NCBI GenBank assembly: GCA_950022655.1
Contig: OX465584.1
Span: forward strand, 30,632,988 to 30,696,987
Direction: 5' to 3'
Source of the DNA: Alentia gelatinosa
Taxonomy: Eukaryota > Annelida > Polychaeta > Phyllodocida > Polynoidae
Length of the DNA: 64,000 nt
Within the stretch, counting starts at the first letter, position 1; each line of letters opens with the position of its first letter. Both the position numbers and the translations under genes were made by a program. The notes under the pieces are model-generated. The model was not told where the DNA came from, searched no databases, and saw only the letters and a program-made list of their open reading frames with translations. Positions 40,275-53,859 of the stretch are shown here, one piece after another.

Positions 40275-42331
40275 AGTCATCTACAGTAAAGACCACATGT
40301 AGGCCGCAGTTTACAGTCATCCACACCAGGTCCCCTGTCTCATGACCGGTGATGCCCTCTAGTCTGCAACATGCGAAACATAAAGGCGCATTGTCATTTT
40401 GTTTCGCAAGTCATGTTTATGATATGACATTCATTATTCTAGGAAAGAACACATCCGGGACAACAACAAGATCACTAACGTATTGTTGTTAAACCTGATA
40501 TGTGTAACGTGATAGAGGCCTATAGGACACTACAACTTCTACGCATTGAAGCCTTCTGAGAAGATCCCAAGTTACCGGATAACAGGTAGCTGCAGAGTGG
40601 CGGTAACAGTATTTAGATGACACACAACGTGATGCCTTGGAGAACACATGGAAGCCACCACATGGTCCCAGGGCATCGACCCACAGGATCCGGTGACTAT
40701 TTTTACCCGAGACCCACTGACACAGACACCGGCTGCCTCAATCTCCAAGCAGCTGATGGTTACCACGAATCCCCGCGCTTTTTCAAGTTTCGCTATACAT
40801 CCCCATCACTCTATGCTCTCGGGAATCTGTATAGAACATGTCTCCAGAAAGGCGCACCTATAGGTCTGGCCTGTCTCTTGTTAGATGCTAAAGAAGCCAT
40901 AACACAAATTGATAATACTCATGCTAGGAATTTCATGCTTTGACTTTCCAACATAAGAGAAGTAATGGGGAACCCAAATCCCGGGATAAAAGATGTTCCT
41001 ACATCGAAATGGCACTAGATATTTTTACGGAAACTTACATTTTTTGTGGTAATCTCGATGGAACTAATCTCGATGGAGTCCTAGACTGGCCTCACTTTCT
41101 GTGTCCTATCGCTCTGTCTCTCCCCCACTGTGTGCTGCCATCGCTTACCTTGCCCCTTTCCTGGACTGGCTTCAGTCCCTGTACCCCTCCACTTGCTCCA
41201 ACTCTCCTAGCACCAGGTGCTTAACTGAACAATGAAGGTAAATCGGATAAGCGTTAAAATTAGGGATGTTTATGGCAAATTCTGGTGCTAAAATCATGTC
41301 AAAACATTTGAAAATGTCCGAACATTCAGCACTCAGCATCTGATCACGGGTAAGTGGCTTGTGGGAGCCACCCATTCATGTAGACGGCATCCAATGAGGT
41401 GTGGGCAGGGAGTGGTTAACGCTGATGCTAGCAAAGCTTGCGGTGGTGCCAGCAGGCTGGCTGGCTGGCCAATAAAACCTACTCAAACTGTTTTACTCTG
41501 GCAGTCCAAAATCACACGGACAATCAATGGCAGTCGTCTAATATGGCAATTAGGCTGAAGCTCCTGAAATTGAGGCCGGCCAACTGGCTAGCTTGGTGGA
41601 GGAGTAGGCCATGCCGGTGGCTGATGGTGTGCCGCCACTGGTCAGGGACAGGCTGGTAACTGTTCTTTACACTTGGCATTGATTTGACCTGGCATATGAT
41701 TACAGATCTACTGGCAGTATTGCCGGTACTGGCTCTATAAACCAGTCACAACAGGTGTGAACACTTTGAAAATGCACTTATCATCATTATAATCTGGTTT
41801 ATTGTCATATGCAAACCCTCAGTACAACAAAAACCCTTACCAACCCTGTTCAAACCTAACCCCCTAGTCAGAGCCCTATTATCGCTCATATATCCACCAC
41901 TGCACAGTGAACACAGCCTAGGGATATACCTAGCAGCCTACAACATGCCATTTTTGGCAAAATACTCATGACAGCACAAAACAATGGATCAGAAACATTA
42001 GATGTATTGCTAATGTGTAAACTCCAACCATCCTCATGGACATAAGCAATTCATTAAAGAGAAAAACAAACTGACAGGTCCATAGCTTAACTACTGGTAC
42101 TGGCAAACGATTGTTTACGCTCCCAACCAGAGCCCTCCCCACAAGCCACCGCGCGCCATGCCCACATAAGACAAACCCTGTTTCCGCGTATTCCGTAAAC
42201 CGGAAATCAGTTTGAAGAGTGACTGCGAAGCATGCGCTGCTAATTTAACTTCCGGTTCCTTGGATGGCGGGCCGACGCTGGGAGGCCCCTTGGGAGTAAA
42301 GTGGCGAGTAGAACACGGTAGCTGTTTGCGA
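40275..42331. other. Intergenic; possible repeat fragments
   Basis: No gene is supported. Open frames at 40617-40943 and 40648-40863 overlap on the plus strand and have no recognisable domain. About 41228-41330 is similar to 27822-27900 inside the Harbinger-like element. 42150-42300 is relatively GC- and CpG-rich. Confidence 0.3.
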
Positions 42332-42721
42332 TTATATTGCAGACTCGCAACCTGGTAACTGTTTCTCTGGTAGAATACCTATTAAAGGAATGTCGGGCAC
42401 TGACACAATGTCTGATCCGATGACTAAAGAGAGGCTGATAGGCGACTGGTAGAAGACAAGTTTGGACAGTTTGGTGGAATCCTCGAAAGTTATCATATAT
42501 TCAAAAAGGTAGTAGCCACAGAAAATTATCTCTTTGAATACAACTCTGTTGTGTAGAACCTGCCAACATTGTGAGTTCGTAGTCGGTGCAGCATGTTCTT
42601 CATCAGGTAAGCGGATTTCCACTAGCACCAGAGTAATGATTAAAAAAACCAACTTAATACAGCAAAACAGGCCTCCGCTTCCCTTCCCGTTTATAGTCTT
42701 CCGTGTGTTTATCTTTGTCAT
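42332..42721 (-). CDS. Hypothetical 129-residue ORF with N-terminal membrane segment
   Basis: The longest unassigned minus-strand frame between the two host genes. A basic N terminus is followed by FCCIKLVFLIITLVLVEI, which would act as a signal anchor, then a segment of mixed composition without a recognised domain. Two cysteines lie in the presumed lumenal part. It could be the first exon of a type II membrane protein, or chance. Nothing else supports it. Confidence 0.2.
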   Translation of the reverse strand: MTKINTRKTINGKGSGGLFCCIKLVFLIITLVLVEIRLPDEEHAAPTTNSQCWQVLHNRVVFKEIIFCGYYLFEYMITFEDSTKLSKLVFYQSPISLSLVIGSDIVSVPDIPLIGILPEKQLPGCESAI

Positions 42722-42899
42722 ATGAAGTCCAAATTATTTATGATTGCGTTGTTTGTGTGAAGATAGCTTTCAATGATAAAATACGGATATTCTCAAGAAC
42801 ATTTTATTGCATGGTTCAATACGTTGTGAGAACGCCAAAGGGTGTTAGGAGTCTCTTCTTCTCAGAAGTGAAAAGCTACAAAGTGCAACTTTAGTTTAT

Positions 42900-44030
42900 A
42901 ATTATATACGTGACAACCAAAATATACCACTTTACAATTATTGGCGGTTGCATCCCTATTATTTTCCGGAAACGATTGCGTACATTCCATCCATATTCTA
43001 TTTTGCTATAGCTATATCTCTGTTTGTCTAGCTACAGCTGTCTAGCTGGACGGCTGTTTTCTCGCTGTCTGTCTGGCGGTTGATGGACGTGTCTCACGAT
43101 AAAATGTCCCCAAGCTGTGCATATATATGTCTGCGTTTATCTTAGAAAGTCATGAAAAACGTCAGTGTCCAGGATCACCTTAGGGGACTTTGTGCCTATC
43201 CTGGGGATGTTTGCTGTCGCCAGGCAACACGAGGGGGAGCTGCATACATAAAACATGTCTCGCAACTTCTCCTCGATTCTCATTCTCACGAGATGGGTTA
43301 ATGAGACACTTTCAGGAATGCATGCGTGGACAGATGCAGGGAAAGCTTTAAAATGAAATTCTAGGTATCAGAACATCAGCTCCAAATATGGAAAGCTTGA
43401 TATAAGCTAATACCGGTATATACTCCAAGAGAAGCAATTGACATGTATCAATACAGTTTCATGTAAAACCTCTTCAAACGTCCAAGCATTGATCTTTTAT
43501 TGAAGTTGATATGACATTCATTCGTACCAAAATATTTCATTGCGATAAGTTAAACATCACATGTATATATATGTCGTTGAATATCAATTCCTTAGAACGA
43601 CCATTGGAATTCGCCGCTCTTAGTTGCAAGAGGGAATGTATTCAAAATCATATTCGAAATCATATATATGTTACAACAACAAAATCGAAAAAATTAAAAT
43701 TCTTATATAGCGGGTTTTCAGAGGGACTGGTCGGCATTGTCAAATCTTCAAAGGAATAACTGAGGTGTGACATCACCTGCTATTGTTGTATCTGTGCCTG
43801 CACAGACCGTGGTGAAATATTGGTTGCAACCACTCTCTCAGCACATCGTTTATGATGCGGCCACAGGATGTATTGCATGAGATCTAGGCTGGAAGAGTGC
43901 GCCTCTCCACTTGAAGTTACAGGTGCTGGTTGTTTCTGGGAGTTTGCAATCTTTAACATAGAAGTATATGGGCATTTACATTTTCAGCTATATCTCAACC
44001 AAATTTCAACTCCAATATTTTCAGATTTTT
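42900..44030. other. No gene seen
   Basis: AT-rich intergenic sequence; a short frame at 43511-43759 has no recognisable domain. Confidence 0.3.
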
Positions 44031-44040
44031 TTTTTTTAAC

Positions 44041-44791
44041 AATTACCCCACCCTGTCCTACACCCATGCCCCATTTTATCCTGCATCTACACCCCACTCT
44101 GTCCGATATCCACACCCCACTCTATGCTATACGAACACTCGACTCTACCTATACCTACACCCCACTCTGTCTTTACCCTACACCCCATTCTGTCATACAC
44201 CTACATCTCACTGTCCTACACCCACAACCCACTCTGTCCTACACCCCCGTATCACTCTGCCCTACACCCACACCTCACTTTGTTTTACACCCACGCCTCA
44301 CTCTGACCTACACCACACCTCACTCAGTCCCACACCCACACCCCATTCTGCCTTATACCCAGACTTGACTCTGTAATATACCTGAACCCCACTCTGTCCT
44401 ATACCCACACCATATTTTGTCCTGCACCCACACCCTACTCTGTCCTACACCTACACCACACTCTGTTCTATATCCACACCACACTCTATGCTATACTCAT
44501 ACTCAACTCTGTCCTAAATCTACTCCCTAATCTGTCTTACACCTGTACCCCATTCTGCCCTAACCTACACCCCATTCTATCCCACACCCACCCCCACTCT
44601 ACTCTACACCCACACCCCATTCGGCCCTACACCCACACCTCACTCTGTCCTTTACCCACACCTCACTCTCTCCCATACCCACATACCACTCTGTTGTAAA
44701 TCCCACTGTCCTATATCCACACCACCCTCAGTACTACACCCACACCCCACCCTATTCTACACCCATACTCCACTCTGTCCTACATCCAAAC
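44041..44791 (+). repeat. Minisatellite, ~23-bp unit, about 32 copies
   Basis: The unit is close to ACTCTGTCCTACACCCACAC plus CCC, repeated with substitutions and small indels over 750 bp. The plus strand is pyrimidine/adenine-rich and almost free of G. Open frames across it (43868-44368) are by-products of a period that avoids stop codons. Confidence 0.9.
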
Positions 44792-45684
44792 CTATAAGTT
44801 AGTAAGATAAACAATTCCAATACCAACAATTAAAATTTACATATATTATAATGTATACTCATCTGAGAGAACGGAGCGCTACGCTTTCTGGGACAATTTG
44901 ATCCTCCTTTTTGGTAGTTAATATCTCAGAATCAGTTATTTCAGTAACTCAAACGATAAGAATTAAGGTATTTTATCATCTCGTTGTTAGGTGGCGATGG
45001 AAGACGGTCAGGTACCTGTTACCGGTTACTGTTCTCGGTTACTCTGCCTGGATCACATACCTGATAGTGATACTGATATACGTGCCACTTGCCTGATCTG
45101 TATGTATTATGCGTAATATTTATACTCATAACGGTATACATTGGATATACACAGGTGCGTAACATGGTCACGAGTATACCTCCATCGGTAGCACAAAAAC
45201 TTTCTCCCATGCTGGGTTCACTGCCTAGCTGTGGTCTGATATACATCTACTGAGACAAATGTTTGTCACATAATTTTGGTTACTTGTATGGGTTCACATG
45301 CGTTACATATACATACATGTATGTATATATGCAAACAAATAGATGTCTCAAAAATAGCAGTCGGTGGTGACGATAAGTATGATTAAGGAATAAGTAATTT
45401 ACTTCTTCATACATTGGGAAGCACGAGCTGGCCTAGAAGTAATCGTATCGCTGGAAGGTTATATTGGCACTTAGTCAACAGTTTATCCCCACTTTGGTTG
45501 GATCTAAGAAGAATCCGGTTGGGCACCCATACATTCAAACACTTTCATGGTAATAATTTTATAGTTCAATTCAAGTCGTATTGAGTAGACGCTAAGAAAC
45601 TTATCCAATAAGTATATTGCTTGGAATAAATTCTCATTGCTCGGAGGAAAAGCATTAGAACTGTCCATGATTATATAAATGCCT

Positions 45685-45686
<2 letters not shown>

Positions 45687-45757
<71 letters not shown>

Positions 45758-45814
45758 GTCTCTCTCTCTCTCTTTCTTTCTTTCTCTCTCTATCTATCTA
45801 TCTATCTATCTATC

Positions 45815-45861
<47 letters not shown>

Positions 45862-45904
45862 CTATCTATCTCTGTCTCTCTCTATCTCTTTCTATATATA
45901 TATA
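45687..45904 (+). repeat. Compound microsatellite (TA)n-(TC)n-(TATC)n
   Basis: About 66 bp of TA repeats (45687-45752) are followed by TC/TTTC runs, long TATC arrays interrupted by TCTC, and a final TATATA. Reading frames over it consist of IY or LS repeats and are not genes. Confidence 0.95.
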
Positions 45905-48860
45905 CGGACGGCCATCGATGGTTAGGCTATGTCTGGGAAACAAAAATCACCTTCCACAATGTTTCCCGGAAGATGGATAAAAGATGGCACTGTCCTGGTT
46001 TATTATCCCTGCGGCTTTAGCTTTGGGAAAAAGAGGAGGACAGTGTTTTGAGGAAAAGGGAGAGGAGGCCAAAACAACACGCCTACAACTTCGTACCTCC
46101 TGACCTACTTAGGAGCTACCATTCCACCCTTTACACCATCACCTCCCCATCTGCTCAAAGTGGCTCAACATTCAGAACCACGTTCAGAACTTATTAAATC
46201 ATTCTTCCTTGTAGAAACCAGAACCTTACAAATCTGATTTAAGTAACTGAATACAGAATAGAAAAGTTAGCCTGCGCATTTCAGGTAGTCGTATGTATTA
46301 ATTGAGGCTAATTTGTGTTTAGTTCAATTCCAACTCATTTATATTTCTAATTCATTTGCTGGTGTACACTACATTATCTTTGATTATCCATGTTTATAGT
46401 CAGACTCATGGAATTACTCCATGACTTGAATCTCATAAATATGTGTTTCATTTTATCCAACACTTCATTGGAATTTAACCCTTTAAGTTTACATGATAAT
46501 CAAGTTGTCAGCATACAATTCAAAATCACACATTTCCAGCTCTCGTTATTTATGAAATAATTTCATTCAAATAATTCTAGAACAAGTAGCCTTACATATG
46601 TTCAGGTTCGCCATTAACACGATCTTTACTACAATACCAGCTATATAAGGAATCCCAGTGGAATCTCTACTCTCAATCAACTTCATGATTTCTTGTGTTT
46701 CATGTTCATTCACTAAAAATAAGTTGATAAGTTGATAACCCTTAAGACATGACCATACATGACATATAACCATACATGACCATTATCGTACATGGCGTGA
46801 CATGACTATTTACGACATGACCATTCTTTTAGTGGCCATTCTTTTAGTGGGTAGCTTTTAGTGAGATCGGCTGAGTGCGCTAGATGAACCTTTACTCAGG
46901 GCCAAACGAAAAGCCTGAAAGTGGGGAGGGAAACATGGCCACTTCAAACTCGTTATCAAACATGCAGGATATCAAAATCACATTTACAGCATGATTTTGT
47001 CAACCAGTACATTAATTACGATAGGTCTCGTATCAGAAGAAAATTATCTGAATAACTTTTAGATGAAAAATGCCTTTTTGCTTTCCCAGAACGGTCGGTC
47101 ATTACACACTACTGAGTGATAGTCGACAAACAATGAGCGGGCGGTAATGGAATGAAATGGGAGATCTGTTGTCTGAACACTCTCTCTTATCCTATCAGCC
47201 GTCTGACCCCTTTCCGTTGTCACGTGACCCATGACCTACAACAGCCATTTTTGTCTGCTTCTTAGCATTACCCAGACGTCAATCGACGCCCGGCCGTGCT
47301 CAAAACTGGCCAATAACAAAGAGCCTCGCCATTAGGGTATCCTATGATTACAGTTTATACCATAGCTTTGAAATGATTCAATTGATTACTTACTGCATAT
47401 CTATTGATACTCTAGACACTATAAATGCTAATCGGAACAAACTATTTTGCTGATAGAATGGAAGAATTCATTTGTCGCACCTTTTTTTGTCCTGTGAGTG
47501 TAATTAGGGACCCGACTGAGTAATGCAATACATCTCCATTATCTATGGTTACCATACTCCTATTTGTTGGCAATGCAATGTCTGTTAATATATCACTTGA
47601 TATAAATTCGATAGACCCATGGCATAACTTCTAAATCATGGAGACATGGTCACTCTGCCTAAATGAAATCTGTTCTGAGTTGTTTTAGTCGGAAATATCT
47701 ACCGAGTTCGAAGAGCCAAACAGGAAGGAACAAATGTAATTCAAACACACACGCTATGTTTCCTTATCATTACAAACCGGGAAAGCATTAAAAACTCCAT
47801 TTTAAAAGAAGTTACGTGGTACGGAGTGCAATATCTATTAGTTCGTGCACAGTGTGCAGAATGAAATCCGTACAGCTGATCAGTAGGTGTGAGGTAATAG
47901 TGCACAGGTATATGATGACATAGCACGTTTCATGCAGTAGACTTACATTAAGTCTCTATCATTAGAGGCTTAACGCTATGATAATGTCCTTTGAGGACAT
48001 TCAGAGTTCGTTATCGCAGTGAATGTATCGTGCTAAACTGGTCACCATCGCAATCAAGTTCTAGTAGATGCTTAGCTGCTTTCCTCACACTTATTATTAT
48101 ATACCTGTTATATTATACTTATAATTATACATCCCTCTGCCTACGGCATCGGGATGTATGTGATTAACAGTTTCACTGCGTATTTTTGACGTACGAAGAC
48201 ATTAAGCCAGTTTCCGTATACTATTCATAATCAGAAGAGTGATGTTACATATATATCACTCTGCTGTTCTGATATAATTTCTGTCTGTATAATGTTATTC
48301 TGTGGAAGCACATTTCTGTTTATAATCCGTCGCAATTGTAATAGCCCCCCCCCCCTTCCCGACGAGCAATGATAATGCGTTCCTTGACCAGTAGAGAAAT
48401 GTCCTTTCATTTTTTCGACATCAGTCCTTACTTACACAACAAGCTGTCTATGACTTTCCAAGAATCTGAGATTTATGAGAATATTTACAGAACAATATGA
48501 ATGCAGACAGAGGTAATCAGTGGTGCACTGATTTGGCCTGCTGAACCAGCCATTCGTCTAATTGGGCAAGTGTTTCCTGTTTGCTCTCTAGATTTAAAAG
48601 AATGTACACAGAAACTACATCCAGATGCCAGAAATGCTTACCGTATATATGTTATATTTCTTTACATTTAAAAATGATATTCAGCATCTTACTTTCAGGA
48701 GGGATATAAAATAGCGATCGACATTAAGACAATCTTAGTTATTGATCTGAAATCTCCAGGTAATATAGTACGCTATATTCTGTATAGGGTCCTTGTCATA
48801 TTTCATAGACCTGTCAGGGAGAAAATAAAGGAAGTAGAAAATAAGGGACTTATTGGAAAG
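45905..48860. other. Intergenic; no gene seen
   Basis: There are a few small repeats only: a tandem CCATTCTTTTAGTGG pair near 46822-46855 with a TAGCTTTTAGTGAG echo, short CATGACCATA repeats at 46745-46785, and a C run near 48344-48354. Confidence 0.35.
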
Positions 48861-48877
48861 AAGATGGGAGACGACGA

Positions 48878-49080
48878 AGATGAGAAATGATGGTGGGGTG
48901 GTCAAAGATGGAGATGGGGTGTTTGTGAGGGAGATGGGGAAGGGGGATTGTGGATAGAAGACTGGAGATGGAGCCAAGCGACCTTTGATGGAGACAAGTG
49001 GGAAGCAGGTGGTAGTATAGGAAATGGGAGCTGGAAACGCATATATGTAAGACTGTGGGAGACCAAAGATGGCTCTGGGA
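48878..49080 (+). repeat. Purine-rich degenerate GATGG/GAGATGGGG tract
   Basis: About 200 bp dominated by G and A with loose GGAGATGGGG-type repeats. Minus-strand open frames here are long because the complement lacks stop codons; they have no domain. Confidence 0.6.
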
Positions 49081-52000
49081 AATAGAGGACATAAGGCAGA
49101 AACAGGCGATATATATAATAGAGAAGCTCAACACAGATAGGATTTAGTAGATGCGTCAAGCGATGAGGACCATTAGAAAAGTTCCCAATGCCACACGGAA
49201 ATCATTAAGGCAGAAGGGAGGAGGAGGGATTTACCGTATATAGAAAAGGCCTTAAGTGGTCATCAAAGTGGACTGACGCATGGGGAGGGTTAGGTAATAG
49301 CGGGGCAGGAGAGAAGATTGGGCCGAGGCATACAGGAGGGTTACAGGCTGAACAGCAGGATATTTCGTGTTATTTCAGCTGTGGGTGGATGCTCCTTGTC
49401 ATAATAGATTACCCTTCTCAGAAGCACGTCTCGTGACTCGTTTTGTGGGTAATCACATTAAATGAAGATGTCCTCAAGTCATTGCTTTCATTCCAGGAAA
49501 GGATCGTTGCTAGATGAGCGACAGCTAGGCTAAGTGTTACTAAAAATAATGTGTTTTCCCTCTATGAGAAAGTCACATACCCGTGTTATAGAAGAAAACG
49601 TTACTAGTCAACATTTCCATTACACGTTCTTCAAATACTAGAGATTAAAAGGTTAAAAGGTTAAAAAATACGGATGTCAGATATATCCTTTGAGACCATA
49701 ATAAGAATTGACAGTCACCTTTTCAAAACACATGTCATCTATGCAGGGCTGATACGAATATGTAAACTATGTGTTGTCTTCTCTTTGTTGCAGAACACTA
49801 TTCTACTTTTAGAATGTAAACTGTCATCTATCTATCATAAATTCTAGTGTGTCTTTTCCTATTACTGCTGCTTTCTCAAATACCAGGTGGTCAGTGTCAG
49901 CGAAATCGCTGGTGTTACTGATACCATCATTCTGTTGAATTGTAAATTACTGCTGGGCTGTGTATGCTGATACATATATGCTCATATCTTTAGGTGTCGC
50001 TTTGGTTTGATGCTAAGACTATGACCATGCCATTAAAACTACATGTATAGTTTCTGCATTTCATATGATTGTCTAAAGAATGATATTGGGAGAGGCAATC
50101 AGAGGTCTCTCTTATCACATCCTTATCCGTAGTGTTTGAGGTAGTATATTCAACATCATACATGTTCACGATCAGGGAATAATTGGGTGATTACTTTGTA
50201 ATCATAAGAGAATAACGAAGGACAAAAACGGTTGTATTCATCACCGGATGTAATTTGGTCTCTACGTTGTACCAGTATTGTCCAGAAGGAAGTATCCGTT
50301 TCTCTTCACCAAGACTACGTTATGTGCAATACTAATATGAAATACATTTAGAGGAATTCCATACATATCACCTGGGGTGCATTTTTCATTCATAAAAATA
50401 TTTAAATATCAATTCAATGTTCATTGCAAAGTTCACTGCGTTCATCATGAGTCATTTTCCTAAACAGGTTACCATCATGGTCCTCAAAATAACAGATATG
50501 CTATGAAAGAAAACCACAGAAATTCAAATGCAGACCATCCCACCGCTCGAATAATGAAGGTCACTTCATGGATAACTAAATACTCATGATATCAGATGGA
50601 AGGTGGCATTTTGGGTGTGCCATATGAGGACATGTGAATGATGCAACAAGATTTAGGTTTTACGATTAGTGCATCAGGGTGTGGACCCTTGAAGTTCTTA
50701 TTTAGAATTTAAAAGAAGGTACATAAAGGCGGAAGGTGGAACATAAAGCAATGGGGAAATAAATATAATACACTACTTTTGTTTTACATTTACAAGTATA
50801 GATCCTTGGTCCTTTCTAAAAGAACCTCCCCACTCCCCCCTCCCGTAAAATAAAATCAAATGATCCTCCACTACAAATCTCATCTCGATCCAAACGTTAC
50901 CCGATTTCCATATGGTTCATTCACTGATCATAGTTTCCCATACTGCTATTGCTCCCCTGACAGCAATTACAGCATTGTGACACCTCAATGACACACTTGA
51001 CATTGAACAATCTCGTCACGGCGACCTAAGTGTACTGTATCCAGGTCATACCACCGGGAAGTGGCGGTAACCATCACGGAAAGAGATAAGAACAGGAGGT
51101 AAAAGTGAGAGTCACGTAGGCAGGAGACTATCCTCTGCAAACCGCGATTACGTTGAGAGCTGTTTGCGGTGGTCTGACCGATAAAACACCCGGATTTACT
51201 TTCACAAATTCACTTAGATGAACTCCGCCAACCGTCATACTTTTTTCTCATGTACATGTCCAGTACCATGTTCATATCCTGGTTACTATTTTTTCTCAAA
51301 TGAGCTGATATCAATCTGAGTGGACTCAAATGAGATTCCATTGAGGTTATCTACCGTTGCCTCCGTGAGGTTGTTAGGCTCGTAAGCGGTACCTTTGAAG
51401 TGAGCAGAGATTAAAACTATGTTAATCTAACTTCCTTAAACGTAAAAGTCCTTCACTTAGACTGGCGTAAATCACGATAGAATTTACAACTACCGTGGCA
51501 ATTTTGACGAGAATTTTGACATAATTATTTCATATAATATCATTGCTAATATCTTACCACCACTAATCTTCTAAGATTATAACTCCGCAATAAAGGTAGA
51601 ACCTACAGATGCAGACAGAGACACACATGTATTGGTATAATCACATTCTCCATTCTGCCTCAACAATGAAATCTTATAAACATCAAGTGAAGAACACACA
51701 TATGAAAACGTCACCAGTGATCATATCACAGTATCTATGATTTTAATTTAATGTTTAGTAATGTTAAGAAAGATTCAGTTGGGAAATATATGACACTAGC
51801 ATGGAAGTCCTGTAGGTGGGGCATTGCAGGTTGCACGAAACTATTGCTTCTGTGCGTTATCAAGGAGAATGCCTGTGGTCACTGAAGGATGGGAAACCGA
51901 CCTTATTTAGATATTTATCTCACCCAGACAATGCCAGAAGACCACTGGAGCCTGATTCTGTCTTCTAAAGGTTGGGTCCAAAGATCGGTCACTGGCCTAG

Positions 52001-53680
52001 TTCATATTTCTACCACGTGTCACTGATCCCTTGATTGTGATGTGATTTTGAAAATTAGTCACACATATCACAAAGGGAGCTTGGGTAGAAAGGGTACAGA
52101 ATGCTTCTAAGAGAATTTTGTATTGTTTCTTCTGGGCGTAAATAATATGCATCATGGAAATTATGGGTATTTGACATGTACATGTTATTAAAAGGTAACA
52201 GATATATTGGCCTATTGGAGCCTTATTTGGAACCTACACTTACCCACAACACTAATTTGTGAATTCTATTTGTAGTACAAAGTATTTACAATTTGTGGCT
52301 GACTTTGGTAAGAAAGATGATGTTAGGGGAGAATTGGTTACGAAAGACCGGACCCAGATTCCTGACCTCCAATAAAATGACTCAGAACATTGATTTATCT
52401 TATCACCGCGATGTGTGCATCAAATGTAACAAGATCCAACTAGGTAATAAAAACCTAGAATTGTGAAGCTGGAACAAGGAGTACTATTGACGGTCCAAAA
52501 TAGTCAGGATATGAAATGGTTACCTGTGAGAGTTTAACATATAAACAATTGACAGATTCCTCGCTGTGAAAGAGTGAGTGTAATACTAAGTGGTGAGAGA
52601 GCCTATGGTGTCAGGGACCCATTATACTTGACCTCAAAAACCACTATTGAAAAATATGATTAAAGATATGGTTAATTCTATACACGTAAATTCTTCCTTA
52701 GTCAGAATCCTCAAATATTCCTTGAAATGGACAAAACCTGATGCATGGTATTCAATCAGAAAAACTTGTTTCATTTGTAACAAAACTCGGGTACAATTGA
52801 TTCATAGGTCTGATAGGTCAAGGCTCTAGTATTCCACAAGGATAATTCGATAGAAAAACTAAGCCATACATTTCTAGAATAAAACAGCTTTTTAAAAAGT
52901 ATGTTCATATATACAATCTATCTATCCTCCTTCTTTCTTATATACACTTTTTAGATAGAGGGAGCAGAACATAGAGCAGACGACTTTACATCCTGTTTGT
53001 GTTTGTCAGCTGCCTGTGATAATTAACCTAAGGACCATGTTCCGTTAGGTACCTGCCAAGTGTCAGCACCTTCTCCCTCGAGTACTCAAAGGGCATCCGA
53101 ATAATGCTACCGCTGGTTCCGGCTTTTGACAGGCTAAAGTCTATAGCCACATAATGATGACTAGAAAGAGGTTTACTTATATTTAACAGAGTTCAATAAT
53201 TTAGAACTTGATTCCTGGCATAGACCTCCATCCCTTTTGCTCTATCTTACCACCCCTGCTATCATACCTTACATGCACTTATCCATCTCCCATTCTTACA
53301 TGACCATTCACAATAGAACCTCTACCTCTTCCAGTTTCTCCATCTCCACATCGTTTTTGCTACACACACTTTCGTTTTCTCTTGCTCTCTCCTATTTACT
53401 ATAGTACCTGCCTTATGCTTTCCTGGCTCTTCCTTTCTCTCTTTTTTAATCTTTGTCCATCTTATATTTCTCTCAGGGTGGATACCAACCCCTCGTTTTG
53501 AACTTTTCCCTGTCCCACTCTCGTTTTTCACATTCTCCTCTCCGTGTTGTCCTCAGCTGTCTCCGTGTATCTCCCCTAGAGAGAGGGTCTAGTCTGCGGC
53601 TGTAGGTGGTCGTTAGAAAACACTGGAGAGGTATGCCGCACCGACCGCGGGCACCAGAGGAGGTACATCTTAGAATAACG
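49081..53680. other. Long intergenic stretch; no gene seen
   Basis: No open frame of note, no repeat boundary and no RNA gene could be identified in 4.6 kb. 53230-53560 is pyrimidine-rich. Confidence 0.35.
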
Positions 53681-53691
53681 GGGCTGACCTA

Positions 53692-53779
53692 TGACGTCCA
53701 CGTCACTATGACGTCTGACTTAGTAAGGTCGCACCCTGTTGCCGTGGAAACTACGGTACAGCAACGACCTCAGACGTCA
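53692..53779. promoter_or_regulatory. Cluster of CRE-like TGACGTC motifs with an X-box-like site
   Basis: TGACGTC occurs at 53692-53698 and 53709-53715 and its inverse at 53773-53779, with CACGTCAC between. GTTGCCGTGGAAAC (53738-53751) is close to the RFX X-box. CREB/ATF and RFX sites commonly sit together in promoters and enhancers. No transcript start is visible here. Confidence 0.4.
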
Positions 53780-53859
53780 TAACCCCCAGGACGAATGTAC
53801 TAGACACTCTCCTAGCAGAGATCTTCTCACCCTTCAACTTACGATACTAGAACGATGTT

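Noticed and set aside
40617..40943. 108-codon plus-strand frame
   Set aside because: No domain, no splice-site support, and an equally long frame overlaps it in another register.
43868..44368. 166-codon frame
   Set aside because: It runs through the minisatellite, whose period avoids stops; the peptide is a proline/threonine repeat without a domain.
45504..46020. Open frames coding IYIYIY and LSIYLS repeats
   Set aside because: They are translations of the TA, TC and TATC microsatellite.
48735..49159. Three overlapping minus-strand frames rich in Ser/Pro/His
   Set aside because: They complement a purine-rich tract and carry no recognisable domain.
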